From NCBI GenBank assembly GCA_037074765.1, contig JBAMDO010000579.1, forward strand, positions 62,001 to 126,000: a DNA stretch of 64,000 nucleotides, written 5' to 3'. The position numbers were made by a program, and so were the translations under genes. The notes under the pieces were generated by a model. It did no database searches. It was given only the letters and a program-made list of their open reading frames with translations, and had not been told where the DNA came from. Positions 12,282 to 24,338 of this stretch are shown here, one piece after another (position 1 is the first letter of the stretch; the number at the start of each line of letters is the position of its first letter). The stretch comes from Mansonella perstans. Taxonomy: Eukaryota > Nematoda > Chromadorea > Rhabditida > Onchocercidae.

Positions 12282-15200
12282 TTATCCGTAAAAAGTATTA
12301 TAATCATCAGTAGATTTTAAGGAATGTCTAAATGAGTGATTATTCTTGCTTGTTTCACCGTTTGCTGGTAACTTTTCATTTCGTTGTTCCATTATCGATG
12401 TAATGATATCGGTGGTCACATTATGATGCGTTAAACGTGATGCTGCAGGTGCCGGTAATAAACTGAATAAAGCAGATCATTATGATATAATAAATTATAA
12501 ATCACCAAGAAAAGTAGTTAGTCTAAACGATCGATTCAAAATATTCAGAATGTTAATCAAAAAAAAAGGCTATCGTTGCAAAAAAGAAAAAAAGTTAAAT
12601 GCTTGCTGAGGATCAGCTTTGCTAATTGGCCTTGGATTTCGAGAAGGCTTTCGTTGGTACTTCATTCCGAATTTTGCGTGACGACGGCGTTTGTTGCGCC
12701 TTTTCTCAAACTTCTTCTTAACCACATAACCGAAAAAACCAGAAACAAATAAAAATACGCAGCCGGAAAATATTGTCGCAAAAAGTACCGTTCGTATATC
12801 AGCCGCATTCTCTAATTTATTGCCTGACAAAAAAAGAAAAAAATGAATAAAAAATAAACACAAATATTTTCATGCAAAAAATTTTTTTAATCCACATACA
12901 TAAAGTTTTATTTTAAAATTTAATATACATATGTATGAAAAAATCGATCGAATAACTTTTGAAAATTTATGATATTTTTAAAACATTCCGACATTCTTTT
13001 TTTAAAAATCATTTGCTTACAGCAATTAGTTGCTTTTTCTTAAATTTATTAAATTTTAAAATAAATATGAACTAAATATTTGTCCAGAGAGAGAGAGAGG
13101 CAGCGAAGAGACGAGAGAGAGGGAGAAAGAGTATGTGTATCTACCTACGTATACAATTAGTAAATATTATTACTAATAATAATAATAATGATTCGTCAGA
13201 AGTGTATAATCTAACAAATTTTATGTTTATTCATCTGACGTCTACTTTTTCCATTGTTCGTTTATTTTTCTTCTTTACTTTATTCATTAATTCATTTCAT
13301 TCATTTCAGTTCATTCATTCATCCATTCATTTCTTAGCATGCGAAATATATATTATTTTGCATGCAGGAATGAATGAATCAATAAATTCAGGAGAAAAAA
13401 ATCTAAATTAAAGTAAGTCATTTCAAAAGTTTTCAAATTTTGATTTAAGTGTCAAAAATTCTTGAATGTAAATATTAAAACAGAAGCGATTGTTTGTTGA
13501 TTTTCGAGAAAAAAAATATTCATTTGTTATTCCATATTGCTAGACGCACTATGTTTATCTAGGCAGAAAGTAGATCTGTTTTCTTTGTAATCTGAATATA
13601 ACTTGAATAAAAGTTCTAATTCCGGATGATATTCGAATATTCATTACTGATGCTTCCTACCAAAATGATACCTAATAAGTAAAATAAAAGTTAATGACAT
13701 GATTAATGATATATTTTCGATATAGATAAATTTGAAGATTCAGTTAAATTAGTCCTAAGAGAAGAAAAACATACAGTGTATTTCATCGGTATCATCATGT
13801 AAACCACAGTTGTTATCACCGTTGCACTTCAAACGAGCATCAATACATAACTTTGTGTATGTACAAAGGTACATTGATGGATCCGAACATTCGTTATCTT
13901 CTGCAAAAGGAAGAGAAAACAATGATTGACTGACATGAAATGATTAAAAAACCAAAAAAAATGATATTTTTACATATCATTTTGTCGTCTTTTTATTTTT
14001 TTTTACCGAAGTATAAATTAATTTATATTTGTTTTCAATAAGAAATTGTTTATATACGGGCAGGTAGTGAAATGAAACTTGCGCTCCGAAAAAAATGCTG
14101 GATTAATTAATTAATTAATCAGCTTGTAAATTTTCGTCATTTAAATATTTGCGTGCTTTTTTAACTGTTTTAATCTCTATAAAACATGCTTCTATTTTAC
14201 TGTAAGTAAGTTGAAAGTTCCTCTGCTGAATGATCGTTATGAATATATGAGAAATTAGATGAGAAATTTATCATAAAAATTTCAACTTTAGTCGCACATT
14301 CTTACATAATTTAATTTTTTGTCTTTTTTCTACTATTAAATTAATAGATGTCATTTTGTGAGAGTAAATTACAGAAAAGGAAAAAAATTACAAATTTTTG
14401 GGATCCAATTAATAAATATTCACCTTTGATTTCTTTAACCTCTGTCCAAGTAAAATTAAAACCTTTCAAACCGTTTACTTTATCTGGTGATGTGAAAAAC
14501 CTGGAAAAAAGCAATTTAATTAAATGCCTAAGAAATGGAACGAACGATTTTGCAAAATCATCCAACGAACGCTTTTACTTTCTTGACATACTTTAGTTTT
14601 TAGCCTAAAGTTACTTACTCATATTTTGATTTTTCCAAAAAGAAATAATTTTGAAATATTAATAATCGACATGAAAAGGACGCGAATAAACTCTAAAAAG
14701 TAATTTTTTCTTATTTCGACAAAAAATTAAAAGTAACGATTCTATAAAAGAATTAACTAAACATGATTCGCCTTTCACTTTTTTTTTGAAATATTAGCAT
14801 TTTAAGATGTACGGAAAACATACCTGATCCGGACAGTGTTGTTTTTAGAAATAATGGGTTGTATAAGAGCTTCATCGGTACCACAAATTTCCTGTACCGC
14901 AGGGCCGGTTCCAACAACGCTTTCCGCATCTATACGAATTACCGCATTTTGGCAATTCACCGATTCCGCGGTCATTGAACCTTCTATTTCCATTTTCACA
15001 AGATTTAGCAATATCTTTAATGCGAGCACTATTTTCTTTAAATTTCAATAAATTTTTATTTGTAACCAAGTAATTTAAAATTTTTCCCCTACTTGATTTC
15101 AAATTTGCATGTTTATTAAAGCCTAATTAAACCTTACTTTAAAAATAAATTCGTCAATCCAAATTTTAGATTGAAGTCTTGAATCAATTTCTGAATTCTA

Positions 15201-18200
15201 ACCGTCAAGCTAGAAATTTCCAAAAATCCCATTGATACCTGATGATCCGATCGCACAGTGATTTCCCAATCACAAATCAAATCCTTATTGTATTTTATCG
15301 GATAACCAGGTGACACCAACCAACCGCTAGTCGAATCATCAGTTCGAGTTATTCGCTGACCACAATGTCGAGCAACTGCTGAAATTTATTCGTCTAATCG
15401 TACTTTGATAATTACAGCGAACATTCATAGCATTTCTTAAAAGTTCTGATTAACATTTCGAATTCCTATTAACTATTAATTATTAGCAATATATTAAGTA
15501 ATCTACTAATTTTTTCATCCTATTGTTTCTAATTGATCAAGAAAAAACCGAGCGGATTTTACTTTACTTACTATCGATCCGGCATTCTATCCTTATAAGT
15601 TAATTAACTTATATAAAATCTAAATCTAAAAATTTACAAATTGAACTATGAATGGTTTTCGACAAAATGAATAAAAAGTATTTGTGAAGTGCTAAAAAGC
15701 AAACGTTTTGTCGGAATTTCCTCGGTGAATGCTTTACGAATTTGATAAATTGCTTTGAAACCATTCCCTGTGCCTTCATGATCAGAGAGGAAGAAAACCC
15801 GAAGTTCATGTGAGCCGAATGCAGTTACTGTTGGTCCCGGAAATGTATTGGCACAATAGCGAGCTACAAATTAGAATTTTCTCTAATTCTTTCTCATAAT
15901 TTTGAAAGGTTTCAACAATAAAGTCACAACTTCGCAAAATTTCGCAAAACAATGAATAAATCTGGAAAATAAATCAAATGTAAATCAAAATATTTTTCAC
16001 CTTGAAGTTGTAAAATTTCCACCCCATCTTTAACAAAAACATCTGATATTTCTAGAAAATCAGCACAACTGAAACAAGAAATTAGTATTTCAATCCATTT
16101 TCACAAAATTTTGAGATATTTGCTCAAAAATTGAAAACCCTTAATCCTATTCTCGAAATATCAATTGTATCATTGAAGCATCGAATTTTTAATGAAGCAT
16201 ATGAAGCATCGAATTATGCACCGAAATGGATTATCTTTAGTAAGCAGAATTGGGCACTCTGGAATGAATACAAGTGTTGTGAAACACCGTGAAAGGCTTT
16301 ACTTGATATAGAAATCAGATAGTATTATGGAAGCTGGGAACTATTAAGAGGTGTGTGAATTAGCTGTGGAAATTAACTCGCTATCTTGAAAATGGATGGT
16401 GTTGTGAGGGAAATTTATACTCTTAGTTTTCGAGAGAGTTTATAGTTATCAGAGGACTGAACGAAGGTTCGATTTATTATAGATTTCTTATTAGAAATCT
16501 CAAGAGTTATTGGAGGTTGTGTTTAGCGTAAAATTGTTGCAGCTATGCTTGAGTATTACCTTTTTTCGACTGCTGAATTTTCATCGACATAAAGTGCAAA
16601 TTGTTCGAAGTAAACTTGAATTTGCTCATCCGGTTTTGCTTTGATGATATAAGTACAATTGGTATCAACTGGATACTATAAATGAATTGTTGTAAAAGCT
16701 TGACATAATATTTACGGAAATTGTTGAAATATAAAACTATACATTTGCTGGATATCGTGGACTATTAAACCATCCACGTGGTTTTGAGAACTGAAACATG
16801 CATTGATTTGAATCACCAATCGGTTCACCCGAAATACCGAAATCTACAAAAATGGTCAATCAGAAGTGTAAACAGCATTAATTTAATATTGTTGTAAAAG
16901 AAGAATTTTGGATGATATGGGAATGGAGAGTTTTTTAAAAAATACAAATTTCGTACGATTGCTTTTTTAATAGAATAATTATTTTGCTTAGACTAAAATT
17001 AAAATGAATTTGTATAATACAAATACAAGTACCTGTTTTAAATTGAATTTTAGCTCTGAATCCTAATGGTTTCCGTCCATCACCATTTGGTGAAATCTTT
17101 TCGTTGGAACTGAAGACTAATACCATTCTGGGTCCATTACTAATATAGGGACCCAAAGCAGGAGAACCTGTAAATTATCTAAAGTGACTTTAGACTTCAA
17201 TTTTTTCATTCGTTTATTTTATTTGCTTACTTACTCATGCTTATTCTTCTTTGAATTGTTATCAAAACTTAAACAATTTTGGAATTTATTATGAAAATTT
17301 CAAAACTTCATATTTATTTAAAGTAAACCTCTCTACCAAACTACAATTTATATCCATGCAAATGTTCAATAACTACTAGTAATTTGCTTGCAACATTCGA
17401 TTTCAGATTTAAACTTTAATTTGAATTGTGTCTTCAAAACTTGAAACCTAAGTGAGTCAAAAACGTTACTAACTAACCATCTTGCAGGCGATCGCATAGA
17501 GTGGCATCATAACCACTTTCTTCACCGGATGACAAAACACTTTTAATGGTTGCGGGAGCGAAAGCAATACCTACATATGACGTCGCACACAATTCATCAT
17601 CATCATAATCAACTGAGGAATGTTTTGAGTGAAATGAATTATTGCTAAAAGCAAAAATGATTAAGATCTTTTAGAAAATTTTTTTGAAAAAAAGCAAATC
17701 CTTTTTCAAGGATAATTTAAAGAAAAAACAAATATGGTCATTTACAAAAACTATGATTTTATTTTTTAAGCCAAACCGGAAAAAACTTTAATATAAAATA
17801 AAAAGCAGAACAAAACTTAGCTAATTCGAAATTAAAATAAGTAGATAAATGGAATTTTAAAAATCTTTAAAAAATTTTGCGTGAATTAGATGATTGATAA
17901 TTTGACAATTTTTAAAACGCATTAAAACATACTTAGATTGAACAGAAAAGTTCAATTTTATTTTGAAGAAAAACGAAAATCTTTTTTTTTTAATCAATGA
18001 TTTGAAAAGTGTAAGAGGTACTGCTAGTTTATTGACCTGTCCATTACTTCGGTGAGAACAGCAAATTTTTCAAAGGTGAGTATTACTTCTTCGAGATTTT
18101 GTTCACCTTGTAAGCCATCAATAATAAAGGTGCATGTGGTATTAGCTGGATACATTAATGGATACTGGAAAATTTTTTTAAATAAAAAGTATAATTTTTA

Positions 18201-21200
18201 GACTAGCACTTTAAAACAAATTGTACAGATTTTCGATGTGGCGTATGTCCGTATCTAGCAACTCCGTAAACTATATAATACATAAAATGTAACCTATCTG
18301 CACTTAAATTATCTAATGTCTAGAATTGCTTCATCAATTGTTTGCTTTTTAGTTTTGCGTTATTGCATCAAATTTTTAACACTTTTATCAAATTTTTAAA
18401 ATTAACAGTTGAAATACACCTTAGGGGAATGTATGTAATGGGTCGTTTCACGATTACTTCTCACAAGCAAATCACATTCTGAACCTCGCAAATGTGTTAT
18501 TCCTAATTGATTGTCCATTAATTTCAATACATCTACATAACGACTTGAGAATTCATAGTTTAATGAATACCTATAAAATAGCAACTAAATGCACTGACAA
18601 CAACGACAACAATAACAGCAAAATGACAAATATCAATAATTGCTATTTTTGAATGAAATGTAAATAATTTAAGAAATCTAAAATAAAATTAAACTAAATT
18701 TTACCCGCGTGGATCAGCTTTAGCTGGACTTGTTGTGTTAAATTCAATGAATGTGCTTGGCCCAAATGAATAAATTACCATACGTTGCTGCAAGCCGCAT
18801 ATTTTTCGAATTATAGGATGCTTATTACTTGGACCATCGTATACTGTTAGTGAGTCATATGGACAGCTATAAGAAAAAATTTCTTATAGATTATTGATTG
18901 ATTGGATTGAATAATCATATTATTTATCGATTTATTAAAGGTAAACAGATCAGTAAAGAGAAATAACTTACTGTTCGCCACCGAAATAAATATCGAAATC
19001 ACGAAAAAGTAGACGAATACGTTGACCCGTCTTACCATTGAGCAAATAAGTACAACGAAAGTTCTAAAAAAGTGACAAAAAATTTTAAATCGAAGCGAAA
19101 AATTTTAATGCAATGGAATTCGGCACAAAATTATCGTTTTTACTTTGTTATTGTTTTGTTCTCTTTCAGTTTTTTAGTATTTATGAATTAAAATTAGTCT
19201 TTACTATGACAATTTTCATTCTGGATAAGTAAACTTACAGCAACTAAAGTTTTAAAATTGTTATGTTCAACAAATCCAGCACTTTCGACGACTTAAATTA
19301 AATGTTATTGAAAAATGTATGCAAATTAATAGTTCATGAAGTATACACTAATTTTAAGTAAAAATAGAACTATTTAAGTATAAATTTTGTGCATGCTCAA
19401 TAATTTTAACAAAACGTATAAACTTAACAGCTGATTTATTTTTTCATAGAACAATTCACTTATTAATTCGGTACTGAAATTTAACATAAGTATCATTCAG
19501 CTGTTAACTGTCTAATCAATTTGCATTAATTTGAATTACAAGTTCAAAAGCTTAAAATGTTCCAAAATTTACTTTTGGATATGTTCCTGGATAAGTAGGT
19601 GAAAGTATTGATCCACGTTTCCTATAAAAATAATAAAAAATAAAATTTTTTTTTGTGATTTCTCTTTCACTCTCTTCCCTTCCCTACGCTTTTTTCTCAC
19701 TCATATGTGCAAAAATATGTTTAAATATTCAAAAGTATGTTCAAAAAAATTTGCCAATAAACAATTTTTTCAGCGGTAGTAATTGATTTTTTCCATGAAC
19801 TAGAGAATGCGTTAATCATAAGAATTCAAATTTGTTATCACTGAAATTATTTAGATAATTTTCGAGAATTGTACAATTGATATTGAGATGGAGTTCTTCC
19901 GCACAATTAATTTTTAAAAAATTTTGCACTAATTAGTAGCATTTAAATTTAAATATGTCTATGAAACGAAATCTGAACGAGAAAATGATCACTCACTTAA
20001 GCTTTGAATCGATCAAAAAATCACATTTGCCTGATGCTAACTTTTCACCCACTTGATAGGGTGCTGAAATATGATGCGGAATTAAAATACTTTTTTAATA
20101 GAAAATACAATTTTATTTTTAGGAAAATGCGGAAATTTCAAATTTACTAAATTTTTGTATAACACTTCAATGATGTACAATATTAATGGTCTTGTTTAGG
20201 ATAGTAAATCGAAGCCTAGGCTATTTTAGTCATATATTATTGAAATCGCAAAAAGTTTTGTCATTCTCATTCATTCAAACATATACAACCAGCCAAGGGC
20301 GTAGTTTTTCTATGTTTGCTTGAATGTTTAATAAAAAATGACCCAAAAAAATTTGTTTGGAATTATTAGGCAATAATTTAACTTTATCAGCAAAAAGCGT
20401 GAAAGACTGTAATTGCATTTTGCACAATTTAATTCAATCAAAACCGACTCAATGCTGTTTTTTCTTTGAAAATCTTTTTCCCTGGTTATATTTGTAATTT
20501 TAAAATTTTGTAAATAATGATTGGTGTATTTAATGATTGAAAAATTGTTTTGAAATTTCATCGAAATCATTTCACCAGGCAATTATTATTTTATATTTTG
20601 CACATCAACAGCGTTAATTTCCTTCGTATTTTTCTTAACTGAAACTATGCTTTCTTCAAAATTCAAAAGAATTTAATTTCACAAATCTAACCATCAGATA
20701 TGAAAGCATAACGACCGCGGAATTTTAGATCACTTCGCTGATTTGATGCAGCTCTTGAATGAAACACTAATATTATCACACGATTTAAACTGGAAAAAAA
20801 GGAAAGTTGAAATAAAATTATCGTTCAAGTTGGAAAATCTTAAAAATATGCTTAGAAATAAATTTGATTAAATTTGAAGTTATCACGAAGTGGTCCTAAA
20901 ATACAAAACACGAATTATTTTTTTGGATTACTACAAATCCAAGATTGTACCAAGAATTGTAAATGGTTGGATAAAATTTGCAAATAATATCTCATTAGCA
21001 AATAATATTGAAGAAGATGACATTAGAGTAACTAATTAGTTAATTACCTAATCCTGACATATGGTGACACGCTACCGCAATAACGACCACCAAAAGCAGC
21101 AGACAGTAAATCATCATCAGGTTTTTCCAATTCCGAATATATATCAACATATTCCGTTTCACAACTAATGAAAATTTATAAAAATATAATAAGTGATTAA

Positions 21201-22029
21201 TTTCGTCTATAAAAATTCGAATTTATTTTCATCTCATCACATCAAATTTCAAATATCGTACGATCTTTTGAAGTCAAATTTTTTCGATTAAAGAACAATA
21301 TTGTAAATTAAAATCGTGCATTAATGATATTTTTTAAAATTGATAATAAATTAAAAAATATATTAATTTTAAAAGAAAAACAATTACATACAATTAAAAA
21401 ATTTCTATTTCAAAAATTTGTATTTGTTTGTTAACAAGAAAAGAAATCAATTACCAATTTAATTAAGTTTTTTGTTAAATTTCAATTTTTCATTAGGATT
21501 TTATTTTAAGCTTGACCATGCTTTTTCCTCTTCATTTCCTCGACAATAAAAATGAAATGAAAAAGAAAAAGACACATACTTGCCAGCGGTTCCGACTAAA
21601 ACAAACTGATCAAAATTGAGTTTTACTCGTTGTTTTGGTGGCGCGACAAACGTGTATATACACTGTAAAATTTTTTACTAAATTCAATTCCAATTAAGCA
21701 GAATAATTGGAATAAAATTCAATTAAAATACATGTCAATTTTAAATTTTAATAATATCAGAAAGAAGAAAGAAAACCAAACATTTGAAATTTCGAATTGA
21801 AAAAAGAGAAGAAAATTGCAACAAGCACTCTTACTTGTAGATTTTTTGGACCCTCCGGTCGGGATTTTTGTTCGGGAACGGTAATTGAAGGTGGCAACAT
21901 CGGTAATTGAAATTCACCTTGCGGCTTAGAAGAATCGAAGATATGATCACATTCTAAAGTTCCCTTACCGGAAATTCTAACTAACATTCTACTCGTTCGT
22001 TTTTTCACGATAATGGTGATGCCTCCTTG
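12282..22029 (-). CDS. lev-10: LEV-10-like acetylcholine-receptor clustering protein: five CUB domains, LDLa, one TM
   Basis: Exons (minus strand): about 22029/21976-21835, 21662-21580, 21164-21048, 20789-20692, 20063-19997, 19621-19573, 19063-18972, 18866-18705, 18570-18420, 18164-18037, 17644-17478, 17167-17033, 16843-16743, 16675-16560, 16068-16001, 15863-15705, 15378-15239, 15014-14824, 14500-14424, 13900-13775, 12823-12607 and 12462-12282. Exons 2-22 encode 874 aa in one frame. CUB1 is exons 1-4; CUB2 exons 5-9 (SILSPTYPGTYPKN); CUB3 exons 9-12 (YPLMYPANTTC); CUB4 exons 13-16 (FNSPRYPAN, YPVDTNCTY); CUB5 exons 17-19 (WLVSPGYPIKYN, NGLKGFNFTWTEV). LDLa is exon 20 (CNGDNNCGLHDDTDE). Exon 21 holds the span TVLFATIFSGCVFLFVSGFF followed by KKKFEKRRNKRRR. 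This five-CUB/LDLa/TM order is that of C. elegans LEV-10, which clusters levamisole-sensitive receptors in muscle. The last intron appears to be GC-AG. Two junctions are less certain (ends of exons 16 and 18), and the N-terminus and signal sequence are unresolved. Confidence 0.9.
13086..13132. repeat. GA-rich low-complexity tract
   Basis: Imperfect (GA)n-type purine run in a lev-10 intron, between the LDLa exon and the transmembrane exon. Confidence 0.85.
13283..13380. repeat. (TTCA)n tract with GCATGC-capped inverted repeat
   Basis: A run of TTCATT/ATTC units at about 13283-13334 is followed by GCATGCGAAATA (13337-13348) and its near-perfect reverse complement ending at 13365, then GAATGAATGAA, which complements the TTCA tract. 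The whole can fold as a long imperfect hairpin inside the lev-10 intron between exons 20 and 21. Confidence 0.7.
14101..14120. repeat. 20-bp perfect palindrome of TTAA units
   Basis: GAT, four TTAA-type units and ATC read the same on both strands. It lies in a lev-10 intron. In AT-rich DNA this can arise as a simple (TTAA)n microsatellite. Confidence 0.85.
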
Positions 22030-22302
22030 TTATATGTATTTCATTGGTAATTTCAATTATGTCAACGATTATTTCATTTCCTTCGTTAAATAAAAATTTT
22101 ATGTGTGTGTATGTGTATGTTTCCTTAACTCATTTCTTGATAGCCCAATTTTATGCCTTTTTTCCCCTTTCAGTCCCCTTTTTTTGTTCATCAGTACAGC
22201 AGACTTCTGGCCCTAATTAAAGGACCTAACAGAACTCTAATCAATTAGGGCGTCTCATTTTTATCTCATTTTAATTCGTTTTGACTCTGCAAAATTATTG
22301 CT

Positions 22303-22308
22303 CTTTAA
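22303..22308 (-). terminator. Possible variant poly(A) signal for eat-18
   Basis: ATTAAA on the minus strand about 22 nt past the eat-18 stop codon, upstream of the first recognisable lev-10 exon. Use of this site would release a short eat-18 transcript from the shared locus. Single six-base matches are common in this composition. Confidence 0.3.
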
Positions 22309-22328
22309 TAAGTAAAGTTTTGATAAGA

Positions 22329-22334
22329 CTTACT
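22329..22334 (-). promoter_or_regulatory. Consensus splice donor overlapping the eat-18 stop codon
   Basis: On the minus strand the end of eat-18 reads TACGAAGA followed by GTAAGT. The stop codon TAA lies within this consensus donor, with the G of GTAAGT as the third base of the last Glu codon. Splicing leaves the frame open at phase 2. Retention of the intron gives EAT-18. Confidence 0.6.
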
Positions 22335-22542
22335 CTTCGTATGATAGTAGACCTTTGAGCCAGAAGAATAGAATAAGGGCCAGAAAGCATGCAATGATAC
22401 ATGTGAATAGTAATGCAAAAAGGATGTCAAAATCCAAACTACGACAAAATGAGCAATCTTCTTTCACTTTCACATTTTTTTCCGCATTTATCAAATTGAT
22501 CCGAGCTTCCAACACACGTTCCAATGTGCGCATTTGCGCCAT
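22330..22542 (-). CDS. eat-18: EAT-18-like small single-span protein, nicotinic receptor accessory subunit
   Basis: One uninterrupted 70-codon frame starts with MAQMRTLERV and ends SYEE-stop. Residues 1-38 are hydrophilic and carry a CxxC pair (C30, C33). Residues 39-62 are a strong transmembrane segment (LFALLFTCIIACFLALILFF). A tail of 8 residues follows. A good acceptor (CATCTTTTCAG) at 22627-22626 would give an 84-nt 5' UTR, by spliced leader or by an upstream exon. It lies just upstream of lev-10 on the same strand. In C. elegans, as I recall, eat-18 is a protein of about 70 aa encoded within the lev-10 locus; it is required for the pharyngeal receptor formed with EAT-2. Position, length and topology support the call more than sequence identity, which I cannot check. 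The last codons overlap a GTAAGT donor, so this frame may also serve as a lev-10 exon. Confidence 0.7.
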   Translation of the reverse strand: MAQMRTLERVLEARINLINAEKNVKVKEDCSFCRSLDFDILFALLFTCIIACFLALILFFWLKGLLSYEE

Positions 22543-23218
22543 TTGTTTTTAAAGATTATTTAAAAAATTTGATTTCCGAATTTTTCAGCTTTCTTTGTTT
22601 CCGTTTATTTTTACAAATAAATTAACTGAAAAGATGACAATAATATGTTGAACGTGCTGAAGTTAGAAGTCAATCAATAACAAAACGAAACAATTGTCAC
22701 TGTTTTCCATCAATGCAGTCTAAGATGTAGTAATTTCGACGATAAGTAAATATAACAAATAAAAACTATAAAAGAAGCAAAAAGAAAGAAGAACGAAAAC
22801 TAAAAAAAACAACAGTAAAAACTAAAATGGAAACTTTAATAAAAAAACTGAAATTTAATAAAAAAAAATTTTTTTAATTTTTGATGCGTCTAATTTTCAT
22901 CTTTTTTCATTCAAATGTTGAAAATGAAATTTAATGCAAACAAAACAAAATTCAAGAGATTTTGGGATTTGAAATTTAAATAAGCTCAATTAGTTCAATT
23001 ATATGTGTGACTTGCACACAAATGCACTTTTTTGAGGATCAATTTAAACTTAAATTATTTTGAAATCTGGAAGGTGAAACCAAATAATTATTCATGAAAT
23101 TTTGAGATTTTTGTTCAAGTGATTCAAAATATCCGCAAGGAAAAATTTCCGATATTTTTGATAAAAATTATCTATTCACGCTGCTAATGGTATTTCACTG
23201 ACAAAGCCAGCCGAAATT

Positions 23219-23234
23219 CTAGTTAATTAACTAG
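23219..23234. repeat. 16-bp perfect palindrome CTAGTTAATTAACTAG
   Basis: Reads the same on both strands. It is flanked by a somewhat GC-richer island (about 23180-23270) in otherwise AT-rich DNA upstream of eat-18. It could be a site for a dimeric factor. Confidence 0.8.
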
Positions 23235-24283
23235 TAGCAACGCCTTCCATTTGCTGCTTCCCGCACTATGATCCGATCAATTACTAATATTTCGGAAAAC
23301 AAATTTAATTTATGACCGAATCAGATGAAGATTATGAAATCAGATCCTAATTGATTATAATCATTATATGTACGTTTGTATAAAACGATGTTTATTTGGT
23401 ATTACGGAATATGCTGTCGTTTTTTATCATTGCCTGTAACTTTTATTCTGTGCTAAAGTTTTATATTAGATCATATGAAAATAAGCACGGTTTTGTAGCA
23501 GCTTAAGTTCAACGCAAATAAAATAGGCAATATAAAAATTGAAAAAAGTAATCTAATTTTTAAACTTAATTAAAAGGTTTTCATGTCGTTGAAAATTCAT
23601 CAGCTTTTTGTTAACATTAATTTTTGAGGAGGTATTCAAGACTTATCACTTTAAATACTTAAAAATCAGGAACAAAATACTGATAGATTGAGCTAATTAA
23701 TGAAGTTATATAAAGGTTATAATAATGAAAATAACCACGATTATATCAAAACTATCATTGTAATCGTTGATGATAGTTACGATGAATTAATAATGGTATA
23801 ATTTTGTGAACAGCTGCACCAGAGGTTTAATAAAAATAATAGAAGCTTCAGGTAATTAAAACTAAATTCGTTATTTACATTTAATGTGATAAATTTGAAT
23901 CAAACTTTGCCGTTTAATTAATAATAGTTTAATTAATTATAAATGTGCTCATTAAAGCAGCACATTTAGTTCAGATCTTAAAAACTTCTCATTCTTTTTA
24001 TAATTACATTAATGATAACATGAAAGAAAAATTACGATGCAAATTTAATTGATTTTATTATATTTGTAATTTAATTACTAACATCGTCAAATTTTTACGT
24101 TGCTAGTAATGTATTTATTAAATTCCATCAAACTTGATCCTGCTTGTATAGTTTAAATATTCTAACAGTTACATTTTAGTAAATAAGTTTAGGTAGCAAA
24201 TTTCTTCAATTTTTCATGTGCTGGACAATAATGATTAATAAAGTAACGATAGGAAAAAAAGGCTTAACGAAATCCATTAAAAC

Positions 24284-24338
24284 ATCATTTCAATTAGTTA
24301 ATCGCTTTTTAATCATTTCAATTAGTTAATCGCTTTTT
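24284..24338. repeat. Two tandem copies of a 28-bp unit
   Basis: The unit begins ATCATTTCAATTAGTTAATC and runs into CGCTTTTT. Copies start at 24284 and 24312 and are identical over 27 bp, so the duplication is recent or conserved. Confidence 0.9.

Noticed and set aside
15134..15238. Continuation VSMGFLEISSL after lev-10 exon 17 looks like a CUB strand
   Set aside because: The next exon supplies ILLNLVKMEIEG in the same structural place and the total length then fits a CUB domain. The read-through has no phase-compatible donor that also keeps this length.
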